Source: Kribbella amoyensis (GTDB taxonomy: Bacteria > Actinomycetota > Actinomycetes > Propionibacteriales > Kribbellaceae). From it: a stretch of DNA of 64,000 nt. A program made the position numbers and the translations under genes. Positions 25,889 through 33,939 of this stretch are shown piece after piece. Every line of letters begins with the position of its first letter. Within the stretch, counting starts at the first letter, position 1. Below the pieces are notes generated by a model. That model had not been told where the DNA came from and made no database searches. It saw only the letters and a program-made list of their open reading frames with translations. The stretch is taken from contig NZ_VIVK01000002.1 of NCBI RefSeq assembly GCF_007828865.1, positions 776,602 through 840,601 of the forward strand, written 5' to 3'.

Positions 25889-26470
25889 TCAGGCGGCGAG
25901 GGCATGGAGGTCCTGCAGCGTCATGATCTCGGAGCCGTGGTGGATGAGCTCGCGGTTGAGCCGCAGCACGACGTGGCCGAACGGCTCGGCGGCGTCCAGC
26001 TCGGTCGCCTGGCTCAGCCCGACCGTCATCGCCTGCTCCTCGTCCAGCTCGGCGATCGAGTGCTGCCAGGCGTCGACCCAGTGCGTCAGCCAGGCGACCG
26101 CGTCCTGGGCGTTGCCGTGCAGGGTGATGTCGGCGCGACCCTGCCGGCTCTCGCCGAAGGTCCACTCCCAGCGCCAGAAGAAGGTCTCGGTCAGGTGCGC
26201 GATCAGCCAGGCGATCGTCCGCGGGCCGCGATGGTCCGGCTCGTCCGGCCACTGCGCCACCCACTCGCCCGACCCGAGGGAGCGGAACCGGCCGGCGTAC
26301 GGCCGCCGGACGACGGTGAGCGCCTCCGAGCTCGGGCGCCAGAAGTACTCCTCGTCGGTCAGCCGCGCGAGCCGGCCGGACAGCACCATCCAGCTGAAAC
26401 CGAGCTGGCCGCGCACCATCGCCATCGCCGATGGTCGCTGCAGGATGTCCCAGTCGAACGGCTCCGGCAT
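25889..26470 (-). CDS. DinB-family protein
   Basis: 193 residues of the DinB/DUF664 four-helix metal-binding fold: FSWMVLSGRLARLTDEEYFWRP near the N-terminus, TIAWLIAHLTETFFWRWEW in the middle (His metal ligand), and LNRELIHHGSEIMTLQDLH at the C-terminus (His pair). Many members are thiol transferases (bacillithiol or mycothiol dependent), but the substrate cannot be inferred here. ATG 26470 is preferred over the adjacent GTG. It is 76 bp downstream of the Fic gene on the same strand, possibly one operon. Confidence 0.85.
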   Translation of the reverse strand: MPEPFDWDILQRPSAMAMVRGQLGFSWMVLSGRLARLTDEEYFWRPSSEALTVVRRPYAGRFRSLGSGEWVAQWPDEPDHRGPRTIAWLIAHLTETFFWRWEWTFGESRQGRADITLHGNAQDAVAWLTHWVDAWQHSIAELDEEQAMTVGLSQATELDAAEPFGHVVLRLNRELIHHGSEIMTLQDLHALAA

Positions 26471-26546
26471 CACAGATCCTCACGCTCCCCGATTTGTCTC
26501 ACGATCGAACACGTGTTCGAATTGTGTCCCGCCGGGGAGGAGAAAG

Positions 26547-27827
26547 TCAATGAACGGTGCGTGTCGGTGCTGGCGCGGAAGGTGCTGGTCTGTTAGGCGG
26601 TTCGGCCCGGGTGTCGGCCACCGGGCTGGCGAACCGCCGCTCCAGCAGGGTGAAGGCGTCGATCAGCTCGGGCGCCTCGTAAACGCGGTTGCGGCGGCCG
26701 TCCGTCACCTCGCGCAGCACGCCGGCCTCGACCAGCCGGGTCAGCGCCTGGTTCGCGGCCTGCGCCGAGCGGTCGATCAGGCGCGCCGCCGCCGCGAGCG
26801 TCAAGACAGGGGCCGCAGGCAACGTTTCGATCAGCAGTTCGGTGGCCGACCCGGCCCGCACCGGAGCGGCTCGTTCGCGCCAGGCGGTCTTGAGCTCGGC
26901 CGCGGTCCGTTCGAACCGGGCCGCCTCCGCGGTGGCGTGACTGCAGGCCGTGGCGAACATGACGAGCCACTGGTTGGCGGCGGAGCGCGCCCGCGAGCTG
27001 GTCGCCCGCCCGGTGTGCCGGAAGGCGGTGAGCGCCTCGACGTACTGGGTCGCGTGCGTGGCGAGCGAGAGCGAGACCGGCGGCACCGTGCGCTCGACCA
27101 GTCCCTCGGCGCGCAGGATCAGGTGGATCAGCGCCCGCCCGGTCCGGCCGTTGCCATCGGCGAAGGGATGGATCGTCTCGAACTGGGCGTGCGCGATCCC
27201 GGTCTTCGCCAGCACCGGCAGCGGCGCCTCCCGGACGAACTGCATCAGGTCGGCCAGCAGTTCGTGGACCAGGTGGGCCGGCGGCGGCACGTAGTACGCC
27301 TCGGCGGGGGAGCGGCCACCGATCCAGTTCTGCAGGTAGCGGATCTCGCCGCCCAGCTCCGGCGTCGGCGAATGCGCCATCAACCGGCGGTGTGCCTCGA
27401 GCAGATGCTCGACCTCCAGCTTGTCGCCGGCCCGCACCGACTCGGTCACCCAGGTCATCGCGTCGACCGCGCCGAGCACCTCCTCCGCGGTGACGTCGTG
27501 GTGCCGCGCGGTCCCGCGCAACACCTCGGCCTTGAGCAGCCGGCGGGCCCCGACGACGAGACCTTCGATCTGCGACGAGCCGACGGCCTCGGCCCGCAAC
27601 AGCAGTCGCGCCAGCGCCTCACTGTTCGTCAGGACCGCCGCCGTCGCGTCCAGCCTGGCCAGGTCCCCGGCCGCGTCCTCCAGGGCGGCCACGACCTCCG
27701 CGCTCAGGTCGAACTCCCGGCCCACCAGCGGATCCGGGAAGTACAGCTCGTACGAGCCGCCCAGGCGCTCGGCCCGGGTGAACCCGTCGGGGTGTCCCGG
27801 CCAGCGGTGGAGCTCCACGCGTGCCAT
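26547..27827 (-). CDS. Fic family AMP-transferase with own inhibitory motif and winged helix
   Basis: 426 residues. Fic core HPFADGNGRTGR (about 205-216), with the catalytic His, transfers AMP (or another nucleotide part) to a target hydroxyl. The inhibitory motif SSQIEG (about 85-90) matches (S/T)xxxE(G/N) and lies N-terminal, so this is a class II self-inhibited Fic. The C-terminal 70 residues look like a winged helix (TLAAAARLIDRSAQAANQAL, then DGRRNRVY), suggesting DNA binding. ATG 27827 is chosen because the longer TTG start would lie in the perfect palindrome at 27843-27873. The target is unknown. Confidence 0.88.
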   Translation of the reverse strand: MARVELHRWPGHPDGFTRAERLGGSYELYFPDPLVGREFDLSAEVVAALEDAAGDLARLDATAAVLTNSEALARLLLRAEAVGSSQIEGLVVGARRLLKAEVLRGTARHHDVTAEEVLGAVDAMTWVTESVRAGDKLEVEHLLEAHRRLMAHSPTPELGGEIRYLQNWIGGRSPAEAYYVPPPAHLVHELLADLMQFVREAPLPVLAKTGIAHAQFETIHPFADGNGRTGRALIHLILRAEGLVERTVPPVSLSLATHATQYVEALTAFRHTGRATSSRARSAANQWLVMFATACSHATAEAARFERTAAELKTAWRERAAPVRAGSATELLIETLPAAPVLTLAAAARLIDRSAQAANQALTRLVEAGVLREVTDGRRNRVYEAPELIDAFTLLERRFASPVADTRAEPPNRPAPSAPAPTRTVH

Positions 27828-27842
27828 GACTTCGATGATCGC

Positions 27843-27873
27843 TTGTTCAAGGTTGGCTGGCAACCTTGAACAA
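27843..27873. promoter_or_regulatory. Perfect palindromic operator before the Fic gene
   Basis: TTGTTCAAGGTT (27843-27854) and AACCTTGAACAA (27862-27873) are exact 12-base arms around a 7-base spacer. It ends 16 bp before the Fic start codon and lies in the Fic/methyltransferase divergent region. It suits a dimeric regulator, possibly the Fic protein's own winged helix. Confidence 0.75.
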
Positions 27874-28232
27874 GACGGATCGAGATCAGCCCGTGATTAC
27901 TGAGCGTGGTCGAGCCCGGTAGAGTTACCCAGCGTGAACGAACCGGGGGACATCGCGTGGATCGCGGTGGCTTTCGCCGGGTTAATGGGGAGGAACTCTC
28001 GGATGAACCGTGCGGATCGGCTCCGCACCGGATCGAGATCGTCACAGAAAGTGATTGGGCGATGAGTCTGAGTGCGGACGTGTGGACCTGGGCTTGGGAA
28101 CACTGGACGGAGGTGGACAGCCGACGGACGGAGGAACCGGTGGGGTCGGACGCGAACGGGTCGAGTGCGGGCGCGGTGGGGTTGGACGCCGATGCGCTGG
28201 ATGCCGGGGTGCTGGGCGCTGAGGTGTTGGGC

Positions 28233-29030
28233 ATGGTCGCGGCCAACGAGGCGGACTGGGATGCGCGGGCGCCTCTGCACGCGGCCAGTGCGTTCTACGG
28301 CCGGCCGGCCGAGTACTGGTTCGCCGACTACGAGTGGGAGGACCTGGGCGAGCTGCGCGGGCGCGACATCGTCCATCTGCAGTGCCACCTCGGGACCGAG
28401 ACGATCGCGTTCGCCCGCCGAGGTGCGAACACCACCGGTCTGGACCTCTCGGCGAAGTCGCTGGACGAAGCTCGACGGATCGCAGCGGCGGCCGACGTGG
28501 ACGTCGACTACGTGCACGCCAACGTGTACGACGCCGCGGGTGCTCTGGGTGGACGGCAGTTCGATGTCGTCTACACGGGCAAGGGTGCGCTTTGCTATCT
28601 CCCCGATCTCGCTCGCTGGGCCGACGTGGTGACGCGACTGCTCAAGCCGGGTGGGTTCGTCTACATCGCGGAGTTCCATCCGCTGCTCAACTCGTTGCGG
28701 CCGGTTTCGCTGCCGGGGGAGTCCGAGGATCTCGTTCTGCGCAACGACTACCTGGAGGGTCGTGGTCCGATCGCGCACGACTCCGACGTCACGTACACGG
28801 GCGACGTCGTCCCGGGGCGCCAGCGCAGCTACGAGTGGATGCACGGTCTCGGCGAACTCGTCACCACCCTCGCTGCCGCGGGTCTGCGGATCGACGTGCT
28901 GCGCGAGTCCGAGGTACTCCAGTGGCCTCGCTGGCCCTCCATGGTGCAGACCCCCGAGGGCTGGTGGCGCCTGCCGGACGAAGCACCCCGCATCCCTCTC
29001 CTGTTCGCCCTGAAGGCCACCAAGATCTGA
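28233..29030 (+). CDS. Class I SAM-dependent methyltransferase
   Basis: 265 residues from ATG 28233 (GAGGTG six bases upstream). The SAM-binding region is divergent: DIVHLQCHLGTETIAFARRGANTTGLDLSAKSLDEARR holds motif I and the acidic residue after strand 2. It continues with FDVVYTGKGALCYLPDL and LLKPGGFVYIAEFHP (post-II region typical of the Methyltransf_11/25 families). The N-terminal WDARAPLHAASAFYG is conserved in this actinobacterial family of unknown substrate. An in-frame ATG at 28062 would add 57 low-complexity residues; I cannot rule it out. Confidence 0.8.
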   Translation: MVAANEADWDARAPLHAASAFYGRPAEYWFADYEWEDLGELRGRDIVHLQCHLGTETIAFARRGANTTGLDLSAKSLDEARRIAAAADVDVDYVHANVYDAAGALGGRQFDVVYTGKGALCYLPDLARWADVVTRLLKPGGFVYIAEFHPLLNSLRPVSLPGESEDLVLRNDYLEGRGPIAHDSDVTYTGDVVPGRQRSYEWMHGLGELVTTLAAAGLRIDVLRESEVLQWPRWPSMVQTPEGWWRLPDEAPRIPLLFALKATKI

Positions 29031-29075
29031 ACACGAGCCGCGCTGCCGCGCCCGGCGGCTGGAGCGCTCGCGCCC

Positions 29076-29115
29076 GCATCGCCGCATCGCCGCATCGCCG
29101 CATCGCCGCATCGCC
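29076..29115 (+). repeat. Tandem 8-bp repeat (GCATCGCC x5)
   Basis: Five exact head-to-tail copies of GCATCGCC fill 29076-29115, then degenerate copies continue to about 29160 (GCATCGCCGCGCG-type). It lies between the methyltransferase stop and the IS element. No gene is supported in 29031-29218. Confidence 0.85.
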
Positions 29116-29218
29116 TCGCGCCCGCCGCATCGCCGCGCGCCCGCCGCGTCGCCGCGCGCCGGTCGCTGCTCGCGTCGGCCCGGGGGCTCCGGTGTGGCCG
29201 CTGGCGGGTTATCGGGCG

Positions 29219-29224
29219 GTTAGC
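29219..29224. repeat. Target-site duplication, left copy (GTTAGC)
   Basis: GTTAGC at 29219-29224 directly abuts the left IS end and is repeated at 30308-30313 directly after the right end. Confidence 0.85.
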
Positions 29225-30307
29225 TGTACCGGGTCGAGACGTTGGTGGCAGGTGGGGTGGGGTTGACGTGAGGAGAACCTCCGGTTGGGGTGTGGCTTGT
29301 CGAAGGCTTCACACTCACCGGAGGTTCTCGTGTCCCACCGTAACGCGCGTACGACGTTTCATGGCCGGTTGCTGATCGTGCAGCGGCACCGGGCCGGGTG
29401 GGCGCAGGCGCATATCGCGAAGGCGATGGGTGTGTCGCGCAAGTGTGTGAAGACCTGGCTCGATCGGTACGAGGCTGAAGGCGAGGCGGGTCTGCGGGAC
29501 CGGTCGTCGCGGCCGCATCGGTGTCCGCGGCGTACGCCGGCCGAGGTCGAGCAGCGGGTCCTGGACGCGCGGGAGCGGTTGCGGCTCGGTCCGGAACCGA
29601 TCGCGGCCCAGACCGGGGTACCGGCCCGGACGGTGTCGCGGATCCTGCGCCGCCACCGGGTGCCGCATCTGGCCGTGTGTGACCCGATCACCGGTCAGGT
29701 GATCCGGGCCTCCAAGACCACCGCGATCAGGTACGAGCGGGACCGGCCAGGCGAACTGGTCCACATGGACGTGAAGAAGATCGGCCGGATCCCCGACGGC
29801 GGCGGCTGGCGCGCACACGGCCGCGCCAGCGCCTCGACCCGCCGCGACCGCAGCACCCGGGTCGGGTTCGACTACGTGCACTCACTCGTCGACGACCACT
29901 CCCGGCTGGCCTACTCAGAGATCCTGCCCGACGAGAAAGGCCCCACCTGCGCCGGCTTCCTGACCCGCGCCATCGCCTTCTTCGCCGCGCACGGCATCAC
30001 CCGGATCGAACGGTTGATGACCGACAACGCCTGGTCCTACCGCTGGTCACTGCGCGAGGTCTGCGCCACCCACGCCATCACCCAGAAATTCATCAAACCC
30101 CACTGCCCCTGGCAGAACGGGAAGGTCGAGCGCCTCAACCGGACCCTGCAAACAGAGTGGGCCTACCGGCAGGTCTTCACCACCAACACCGAACGCACCG
30201 CCGCACTTGCACCCTGGCTCGAGTCCTACAACACTCAACGCCCACACACCGCACTCGGAGGACACCCACCCATCACCCGACTGCAACCAACCTCATGACC
30301 GGGTACA
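29225..30307 (+). mobile_element. IS481-type insertion sequence, 1083 bp, apparently intact
   Basis: Imperfect terminal inverted repeats begin TGTACC at both ends: left from 29225, right ending 30307. Over the first 32 bases 25 match. It holds one full transposase gene and is flanked by an exact 6-bp duplication (GTTAGC). Size, single DDE transposase and TGT ends fit the IS481 family. Intact ORF, ends and duplication suggest a recent or functional insertion. Confidence 0.88.
29330..30298 (+). CDS. IS481-family transposase
   Basis: 322 residues. GTG 29330 has GGAGG six bases upstream; the longer ATG start at 29285 lacks one. An N-terminal HTH (about 25-60; AHIAKAMGVSRKCVKTWLDRY) and a second HTH (AAQTGVPARTVSRILRRH) bind DNA ends. 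The DDE catalytic core: Asp in GELVHMDVKKIG, Asp in ERLMTDNAWSY, Glu in WQNGKVERLNRTLQ. The C-terminal YNTQRPHTALGG is a family signature. The 3' end overlaps the right inverted repeat. Confidence 0.93.
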   Translation: MSHRNARTTFHGRLLIVQRHRAGWAQAHIAKAMGVSRKCVKTWLDRYEAEGEAGLRDRSSRPHRCPRRTPAEVEQRVLDARERLRLGPEPIAAQTGVPARTVSRILRRHRVPHLAVCDPITGQVIRASKTTAIRYERDRPGELVHMDVKKIGRIPDGGGWRAHGRASASTRRDRSTRVGFDYVHSLVDDHSRLAYSEILPDEKGPTCAGFLTRAIAFFAAHGITRIERLMTDNAWSYRWSLREVCATHAITQKFIKPHCPWQNGKVERLNRTLQTEWAYRQVFTTNTERTAALAPWLESYNTQRPHTALGGHPPITRLQPTS

Positions 30308-30313
30308 GTTAGC
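30308..30313. repeat. Target-site duplication, right copy (GTTAGC)
   Basis: Exact copy of 29219-29224, directly following the right IS end at 30307. Confidence 0.85.
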
Positions 30314-30316
30314 GCC

Positions 30317-30360
30317 TTGTTTGATGGCTGACGCCCTGCAACGCGTCAGTCGTCGAACAA
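30317..30360 (-). terminator. Long hairpin after the MarR gene
   Basis: TTGTTTGATGGCTGACGC (30317-30334) faces GCGTCAGTCGTCGAACAA (30343-30360): 18 bp arms with three positions that can form G-U pairs in one strand's RNA. It is 55 bp past the MarR stop and next to the IS right end, so the IS landed beside, not inside, this structure. It may terminate the MarR transcript. Confidence 0.5.
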
Positions 30361-30415
30361 CCTGCTAGTCGTGGCGGGGGGCTCGACGCCGCCGGTGCTG
30401 AGGTGCTCCGAACAG

Positions 30416-30913
30416 TTATGGGGCGGGGCGGCGGCGGGTGGCGTGGGGGCGGCCTTCGGTGCGGAGGGTTCTGGTTTCGGCGTTGGCGTGATCGCGGCCT
30501 TGGCGGAGGAAGTCGACGAGGAACTCCAGCTGGTCGTCGGAGTACTGCGCGACCTGCTTGCGCCAGCGGTCGTCCATCGAGCGGTAGTACTCCGCGATGT
30601 CGTCGAGGCGTTCGGGGACGACGTGGACGAGGATGCGGCGGCGGTCGGTGGGATCGGGTTCGCGGCGGACGTAGCCGGCGCGTTCGAGCCGGTCGAGCAG
30701 GCGGGTGACCGCGCCGGTGGTCAGGCCCATCAGGTCCGCGAGCTGACGTGCGCCCGACGGGCCGAGCTCGAGCAGGGCGCCGATCGCGTGGACGTCGGTC
30801 AGCGGCATCCCGAGCTGATCGGCGACGGCGATCTGGAAGCGCACCGCGGCCGAGACGTACTGGGGCATCTCCTGGGCCAGGGCTTCCCGCAGGTCCGACC
30901 GCTTGCTCGCCAT
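30416..30913 (-). CDS. MarR-family transcriptional regulator
   Basis: 165 residues. The winged helix is clear: DVHAIGALLELGPSGARQLADLMGLTTGAVTRLLDRLERAGYVRREPDPTDRRRILV, with the recognition helix around TTGAVTRLLDRLE and the Asp-Arg-Arg wing. The C-terminal helix carries the dimer interface, and a basic tail follows (RPHATRRRPAP). It is divergent from a membrane-protein gene with a duplicated palindromic operator between them, so it most likely represses both. The ligand is unknown. Confidence 0.9.
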   Translation of the reverse strand: MASKRSDLREALAQEMPQYVSAAVRFQIAVADQLGMPLTDVHAIGALLELGPSGARQLADLMGLTTGAVTRLLDRLERAGYVRREPDPTDRRRILVHVVPERLDDIAEYYRSMDDRWRKQVAQYSDDQLEFLVDFLRQGRDHANAETRTLRTEGRPHATRRRPAP

Positions 30914-30951
30914 GAGCCAAACCTACGGGTTCCCCTGACCACACCCTGGTA

Positions 30952-30982
30952 ACTGCTCCAAGCAGTAGCTGCTTAAAGCAGC
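30952..30982. promoter_or_regulatory. Tandem MarR operator
   Basis: Two 15-bp palindromes, ACTGCTCCAAGCAGT (30952-30966) and GCTGCTTAAAGCAGC (30968-30982), share the pattern CTGCT-N3-AGCAG. Their centres are 16 bp apart. They lie between the MarR gene and the divergent membrane-protein gene, 39 and 46 bp from the two start codons. Confidence 0.8.
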
Positions 30983-31027
30983 GAAATGCTTGACTCCTCG
31001 TATCGACAAGAGAGAGGAGACGGTGTC

Positions 31028-31723
31028 ATGAAGCCGTACCTGCTGGTGGTTCCGTTCAGCGCGTTGATCACCGGGTTGTTCAACGCCGGGAAGGTGGTGC
31101 CCTGGCCGCCGGCGATCCTGATCGGCGCGGCGTGGGCGCTCCTGATGGGCCTGATCGCTCACTGGCTCCGGCGGAATCCGCGCCGCGGCCGCTGGTCCGA
31201 GGACGTCCTCATCGGCGTCGCCACCACCGCGCTCGCGTTCGCGGCCTGCGGGGGCCTGATGGCGATCCTGCTGCTGAACGGGGCCATGAGGAGCACGTCG
31301 CTCAGCGGCGAGGCGCTGGAGCAGATGTTCCTGCCCTCGATCCCGTACTACATCATCGTCAACAGCCTGCTGGAGATGCTGATCATCCCGTTGGTCCTGT
31401 ACGTCTCCTGGCGTCCCGGGCGGCGCCGGATCCTGATCCTCGCGGCGGCCGCGCTCTACTTCGGAATGCGGGTCTGGACGTACGTCGCGTTCGCTCCCGC
31501 TCGCCTGGACTGGGCGGACTCCGCGCACTCGACGCAGGTACTCACCCCGGCCGATCGGACTCAGGCGGCCGGCGATCTGATGCTCGACGATCCGCGGTGG
31601 GCACTGCTCATGGTGATGTTCGTGCTGTTCCTGATCGCGGCGTTCCTGCGGCCCGCGCATCGCCAGGCCCAGCAAGGAATCACCGACCGCGACGAGCGCA
31701 CGATCGGTGCCACGATCAGCTGA
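31028..31723 (+). CDS. Integral membrane protein under MarR control
   Basis: 231 residues from ATG 31028, preceded by AGAGAGGAGA. Predicted membrane helices: YLLVVPFSALITGLFNA, PPAILIGAAWALLMGLIAHW, DVLIGVATTALAFAACGGLMAIL, YYIIVNSLLEMLIIPLVLYV, ILILAAAALYFGMRVWTYV and WALLMVMFVLFLIAAFL. Six helices with no transporter signature. Location next to a MarR regulator and its operator suggests a response to a toxic compound or membrane stress, but nothing more can be read. Its stop lies inside the 3' end of the convergent gene at 31716 (8-bp overlap). Confidence 0.75.
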   Translation: MKPYLLVVPFSALITGLFNAGKVVPWPPAILIGAAWALLMGLIAHWLRRNPRRGRWSEDVLIGVATTALAFAACGGLMAILLLNGAMRSTSLSGEALEQMFLPSIPYYIIVNSLLEMLIIPLVLYVSWRPGRRRILILAAAALYFGMRVWTYVAFAPARLDWADSAHSTQVLTPADRTQAAGDLMLDDPRWALLMVMFVLFLIAAFLRPAHRQAQQGITDRDERTIGATIS

Positions 31724-32597
31724 TCGATGCGAGCAGCTCGTCGCAGAGGTCGACGAGTCGCAGCCGGAGTGGCCGCGCTCGGCCGGCGAACCCGCGCTGG
31801 GCCGCGGCGTACTCCGCTTTGCCGGCCGGGGTCTCGATCGGCACCGGCGAGTACCCGAGCGCGGACAGGTCGTACGGGGACGCGCGCATGTCGAGGGTGC
31901 GGATGTCCTTGGCGAGTTCGAAGCAGTCCAGCACCAGCGAACTCGGGGTGAACGGCATCAGCTTGCTCGCCCACTTGTAGAGATCCATGTTGGCGTGCAG
32001 ACAGCCCCCTTGTTCCAACTGGGGCTGGGTTTCCCGGGCCGGTTGCAGCAGGTTGAGCGGCCGGGACGGCGCGGTGAAGAAGCGGAACGCGTCGAAGTGG
32101 GAGCACCCGATCTTGTGGGACTCGACCACCCGGTCCGTGCCGTCGGATCCCAACCGTAGCGGCCATTTCTCGTGCCGGACCTCACCTGGCTCCAGCCGGT
32201 AGACCATCGCCCATTCGTGCAGTCCGAAGCACCCGAACTGCGCCGGGCGATCCAGTGTCGACGCCAGCAGCCGGCGGATCCAGCGGATGCTGTCCTCGCG
32301 CCGCGTCACCTCGTCCGGATCCAGCTGCGCCGCGCCCTCGGCGTACCGGTAGCCGCGTTTGCCCTCGTACCGGGTGGCGCCGAGCAGGCGGATCCCGGGT
32401 CCGGGGTGCCAGATCCTCAGCTGGTTCGGCCGGGTCGGGTAGTAGGTGAACAGGAAGTCCTCGACGGGATGGGGCTCACGGCGCTTCCGTCGGGCGAGGT
32501 GACCGGCGATCAGGTCGTCGACCCGGGCGGCGTGCGCGGCGGCGAGCGGCTCCCACTCGTGCGGTGCCAGGACCTGCTGGTCGGTGAAGACGGTCAC
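31716..32597 (-). CDS. Conserved actinobacterial protein, annotated as 3-methyladenine DNA glycosylase-like
   Basis: 293 residues. The N-terminal PVEDFLFTYYPTRPNQLRIWHPG is the signature of a conserved actinobacterial family that I recall being labelled 3-methyladenine DNA glycosylase. No helix-hairpin-helix-GPD motif or other proven glycosylase active site is visible, so the label is doubtful. Other notable parts: GLHEWAMVYR, CSHFDAFRFF, GGCLHANMDLYKWA. GTG 32597 overlaps the stop of the GNAT gene (GTGA), so the two are co-translated. Confidence 0.65.
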   Translation of the reverse strand: MTVFTDQQVLAPHEWEPLAAAHAARVDDLIAGHLARRKRREPHPVEDFLFTYYPTRPNQLRIWHPGPGIRLLGATRYEGKRGYRYAEGAAQLDPDEVTRREDSIRWIRRLLASTLDRPAQFGCFGLHEWAMVYRLEPGEVRHEKWPLRLGSDGTDRVVESHKIGCSHFDAFRFFTAPSRPLNLLQPARETQPQLEQGGCLHANMDLYKWASKLMPFTPSSLVLDCFELAKDIRTLDMRASPYDLSALGYSPVPIETPAGKAEYAAAQRGFAGRARPLRLRLVDLCDELLASIS

Positions 32598-33082
32598 AGG
32601 TCCAGGGTGAAGGCGTACAGGTCGACGCCGGGGACGGGCGACCAGTCGCGCTCGGGGAGACGGGTGAAGCCGAGCCGCTCGTAGATGCGGTGAGCCGTGG
32701 TCATGTAGGTCGCGCTGGACAGCACTACGCGGCGCAGACCGAGCTCGCGGGACCGCTCGACGCAGTGCTCGGACAACGCCGTACCGACGCCGAGGCCGCG
32801 CGCCTTCGACGAGACCCCGAGCATCCGGAACTCGCCTTCGTCGTCCGCGCCGATCTCGCGGTACACCGAGCCCGGGGGACAGAAAGTGACCGTGCCGAGC
32901 AACTGCGTACCGTTCGTGGCAACCCACAACTCGGCCTTCTCCGCGCGGTCCGCAGCGGCCAGCAGGGTCAGGCGGTACTCGGACCGGACCGGGATGAAGC
33001 CGTCGCTCGAGTACGCCTCGACGGTGAGCTCGCCGACGGCCTCGTACTCGGCCGGCCGGGCGAGCCGGATGTCAGTCGTCAC
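32594..33082 (-). CDS. GNAT-family N-acetyltransferase
   Basis: 162 residues with the GNAT acetyl-CoA-binding motif A: FRMLGVSSKARGLGVGTALSEHCVERSRELG (the RGLGVG loop binds pyrophosphate), then VVLSSATYMTTAHRIYERLGFTRLPERDW for motif B. The substrate is unknown. GTG start at 33082; the stop overlaps the next gene. It is divergent from the FAH-family gene, about 70 bp away. Confidence 0.88.
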   Translation of the reverse strand: MTTDIRLARPAEYEAVGELTVEAYSSDGFIPVRSEYRLTLLAAADRAEKAELWVATNGTQLLGTVTFCPPGSVYREIGADDEGEFRMLGVSSKARGLGVGTALSEHCVERSRELGLRRVVLSSATYMTTAHRIYERLGFTRLPERDWSPVPGVDLYAFTLDL

Positions 33083-33150
33083 CGGATAACTGTCTCATCC
33101 CCGCACGGCGGTAGGCTCGGGCCGTTCATTCCCTTGACTGAAGGCCTCCC

Positions 33151-33939
33151 GTGCGTATCGCCAGATTCTCCGTCGACGACGAACCGAAGTACGGCGTCGT
33201 CGAGACCGACGACCCCGAGGGACTGGTCGGCACCGTCAGCGTGCTCGACTCGGATCCGCTCTACCGGCCGGTCCAGTTCACCGGCGAGAAGCTGCAGTTG
33301 GCCGACGTCCGGCTGCTCGCCCCGGTGATCCCGCGCAGCAAGGTGGTCGGCGTCGGCCGCAACTACCGCGCGCACGCCGAGGAACTCGGCAACGAGGTCC
33401 CGGCGCAGCCGCTGATCTTCTACAAGCCGAACACCTCGGTGATCGGCCCGCGCGACGGCATCGTCTACCCCGAGCAGACCAACGAGCTGCACTTCGAGGG
33501 CGAACTCGCGATCGTGATCGGCCGGATCTGCCGCGACGTCCCGAAGGAACGGGTCGACGAGGTGATCTTCGGTTACACGATCGGCAACGACGTCACCGCG
33601 CGCGACCTGCAGAAGTCCGACGGCCAGTGGGCCCGGGCCAAGGGGTACGACACGTTCTGCCCGCTCGGCCCGTGGATCAGCACCGAGCTGGACGCGTCCG
33701 ACCTGCGGGTCACCACGGAGGTGAACGGCGAGCTGAAGCAGGACGGGCGGACGTCGCAGTTCATCTTCGGCATCCCGGAGGTGCTGGCCTACATCACCTC
33801 CTTCACCACGCTGCTGCCCGGCGACGTGGTGCTCACCGGTACCCCCGCGGGTGTCGGTCCGATGCTGCCCGGCGACGAGGTGTCGGTCGGCGTCGAAGGA
33901 ATCGGAACTCTGACGAACAAGGTGATCGTGCGTGACTGA
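33151..33939 (+). CDS. Fumarylacetoacetate hydrolase family protein
   Basis: 262 residues with an N-terminal strand domain and the FAH fold: VVGVGRNYRAHAEELGNEVP, FYKPNTSVIGP, metal-binding Glu pair in LHFEGELAIVIGR, and Asp in GYTIGNDVTARDLQ. Members hydrolyse or decarboxylate acyl-pyruvates (2-hydroxyhepta-2,4-diene-1,7-dioate isomerase, acylpyruvase, oxaloacetate decarboxylase). GTG start. Its last codons overlap gltX by eight bases, an arrangement recalled also from mycobacteria, so co-expression with gltX is likely. Confidence 0.88.
   Translation: MRIARFSVDDEPKYGVVETDDPEGLVGTVSVLDSDPLYRPVQFTGEKLQLADVRLLAPVIPRSKVVGVGRNYRAHAEELGNEVPAQPLIFYKPNTSVIGPRDGIVYPEQTNELHFEGELAIVIGRICRDVPKERVDEVIFGYTIGNDVTARDLQKSDGQWARAKGYDTFCPLGPWISTELDASDLRVTTEVNGELKQDGRTSQFIFGIPEVLAYITSFTTLLPGDVVLTGTPAGVGPMLPGDEVSVGVEGIGTLTNKVIVRD

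Noticed and set aside
27843..27863. TTG start for the Fic gene at 27863
   Set aside because: It would place the start inside the perfect palindrome and adds residues not typical of Fic proteins; ATG 27827 fits better.
27906..28061. Longer methyltransferase starting at GTG 27906
   Set aside because: The added N-terminus is low-complexity and unlike the family; the segment also spans the divergent promoter region with the Fic gene.
29076..29160. CRISPR-like repeat array
   Set aside because: The unit is 8 bp, contiguous and without spacers; no cas genes are nearby.
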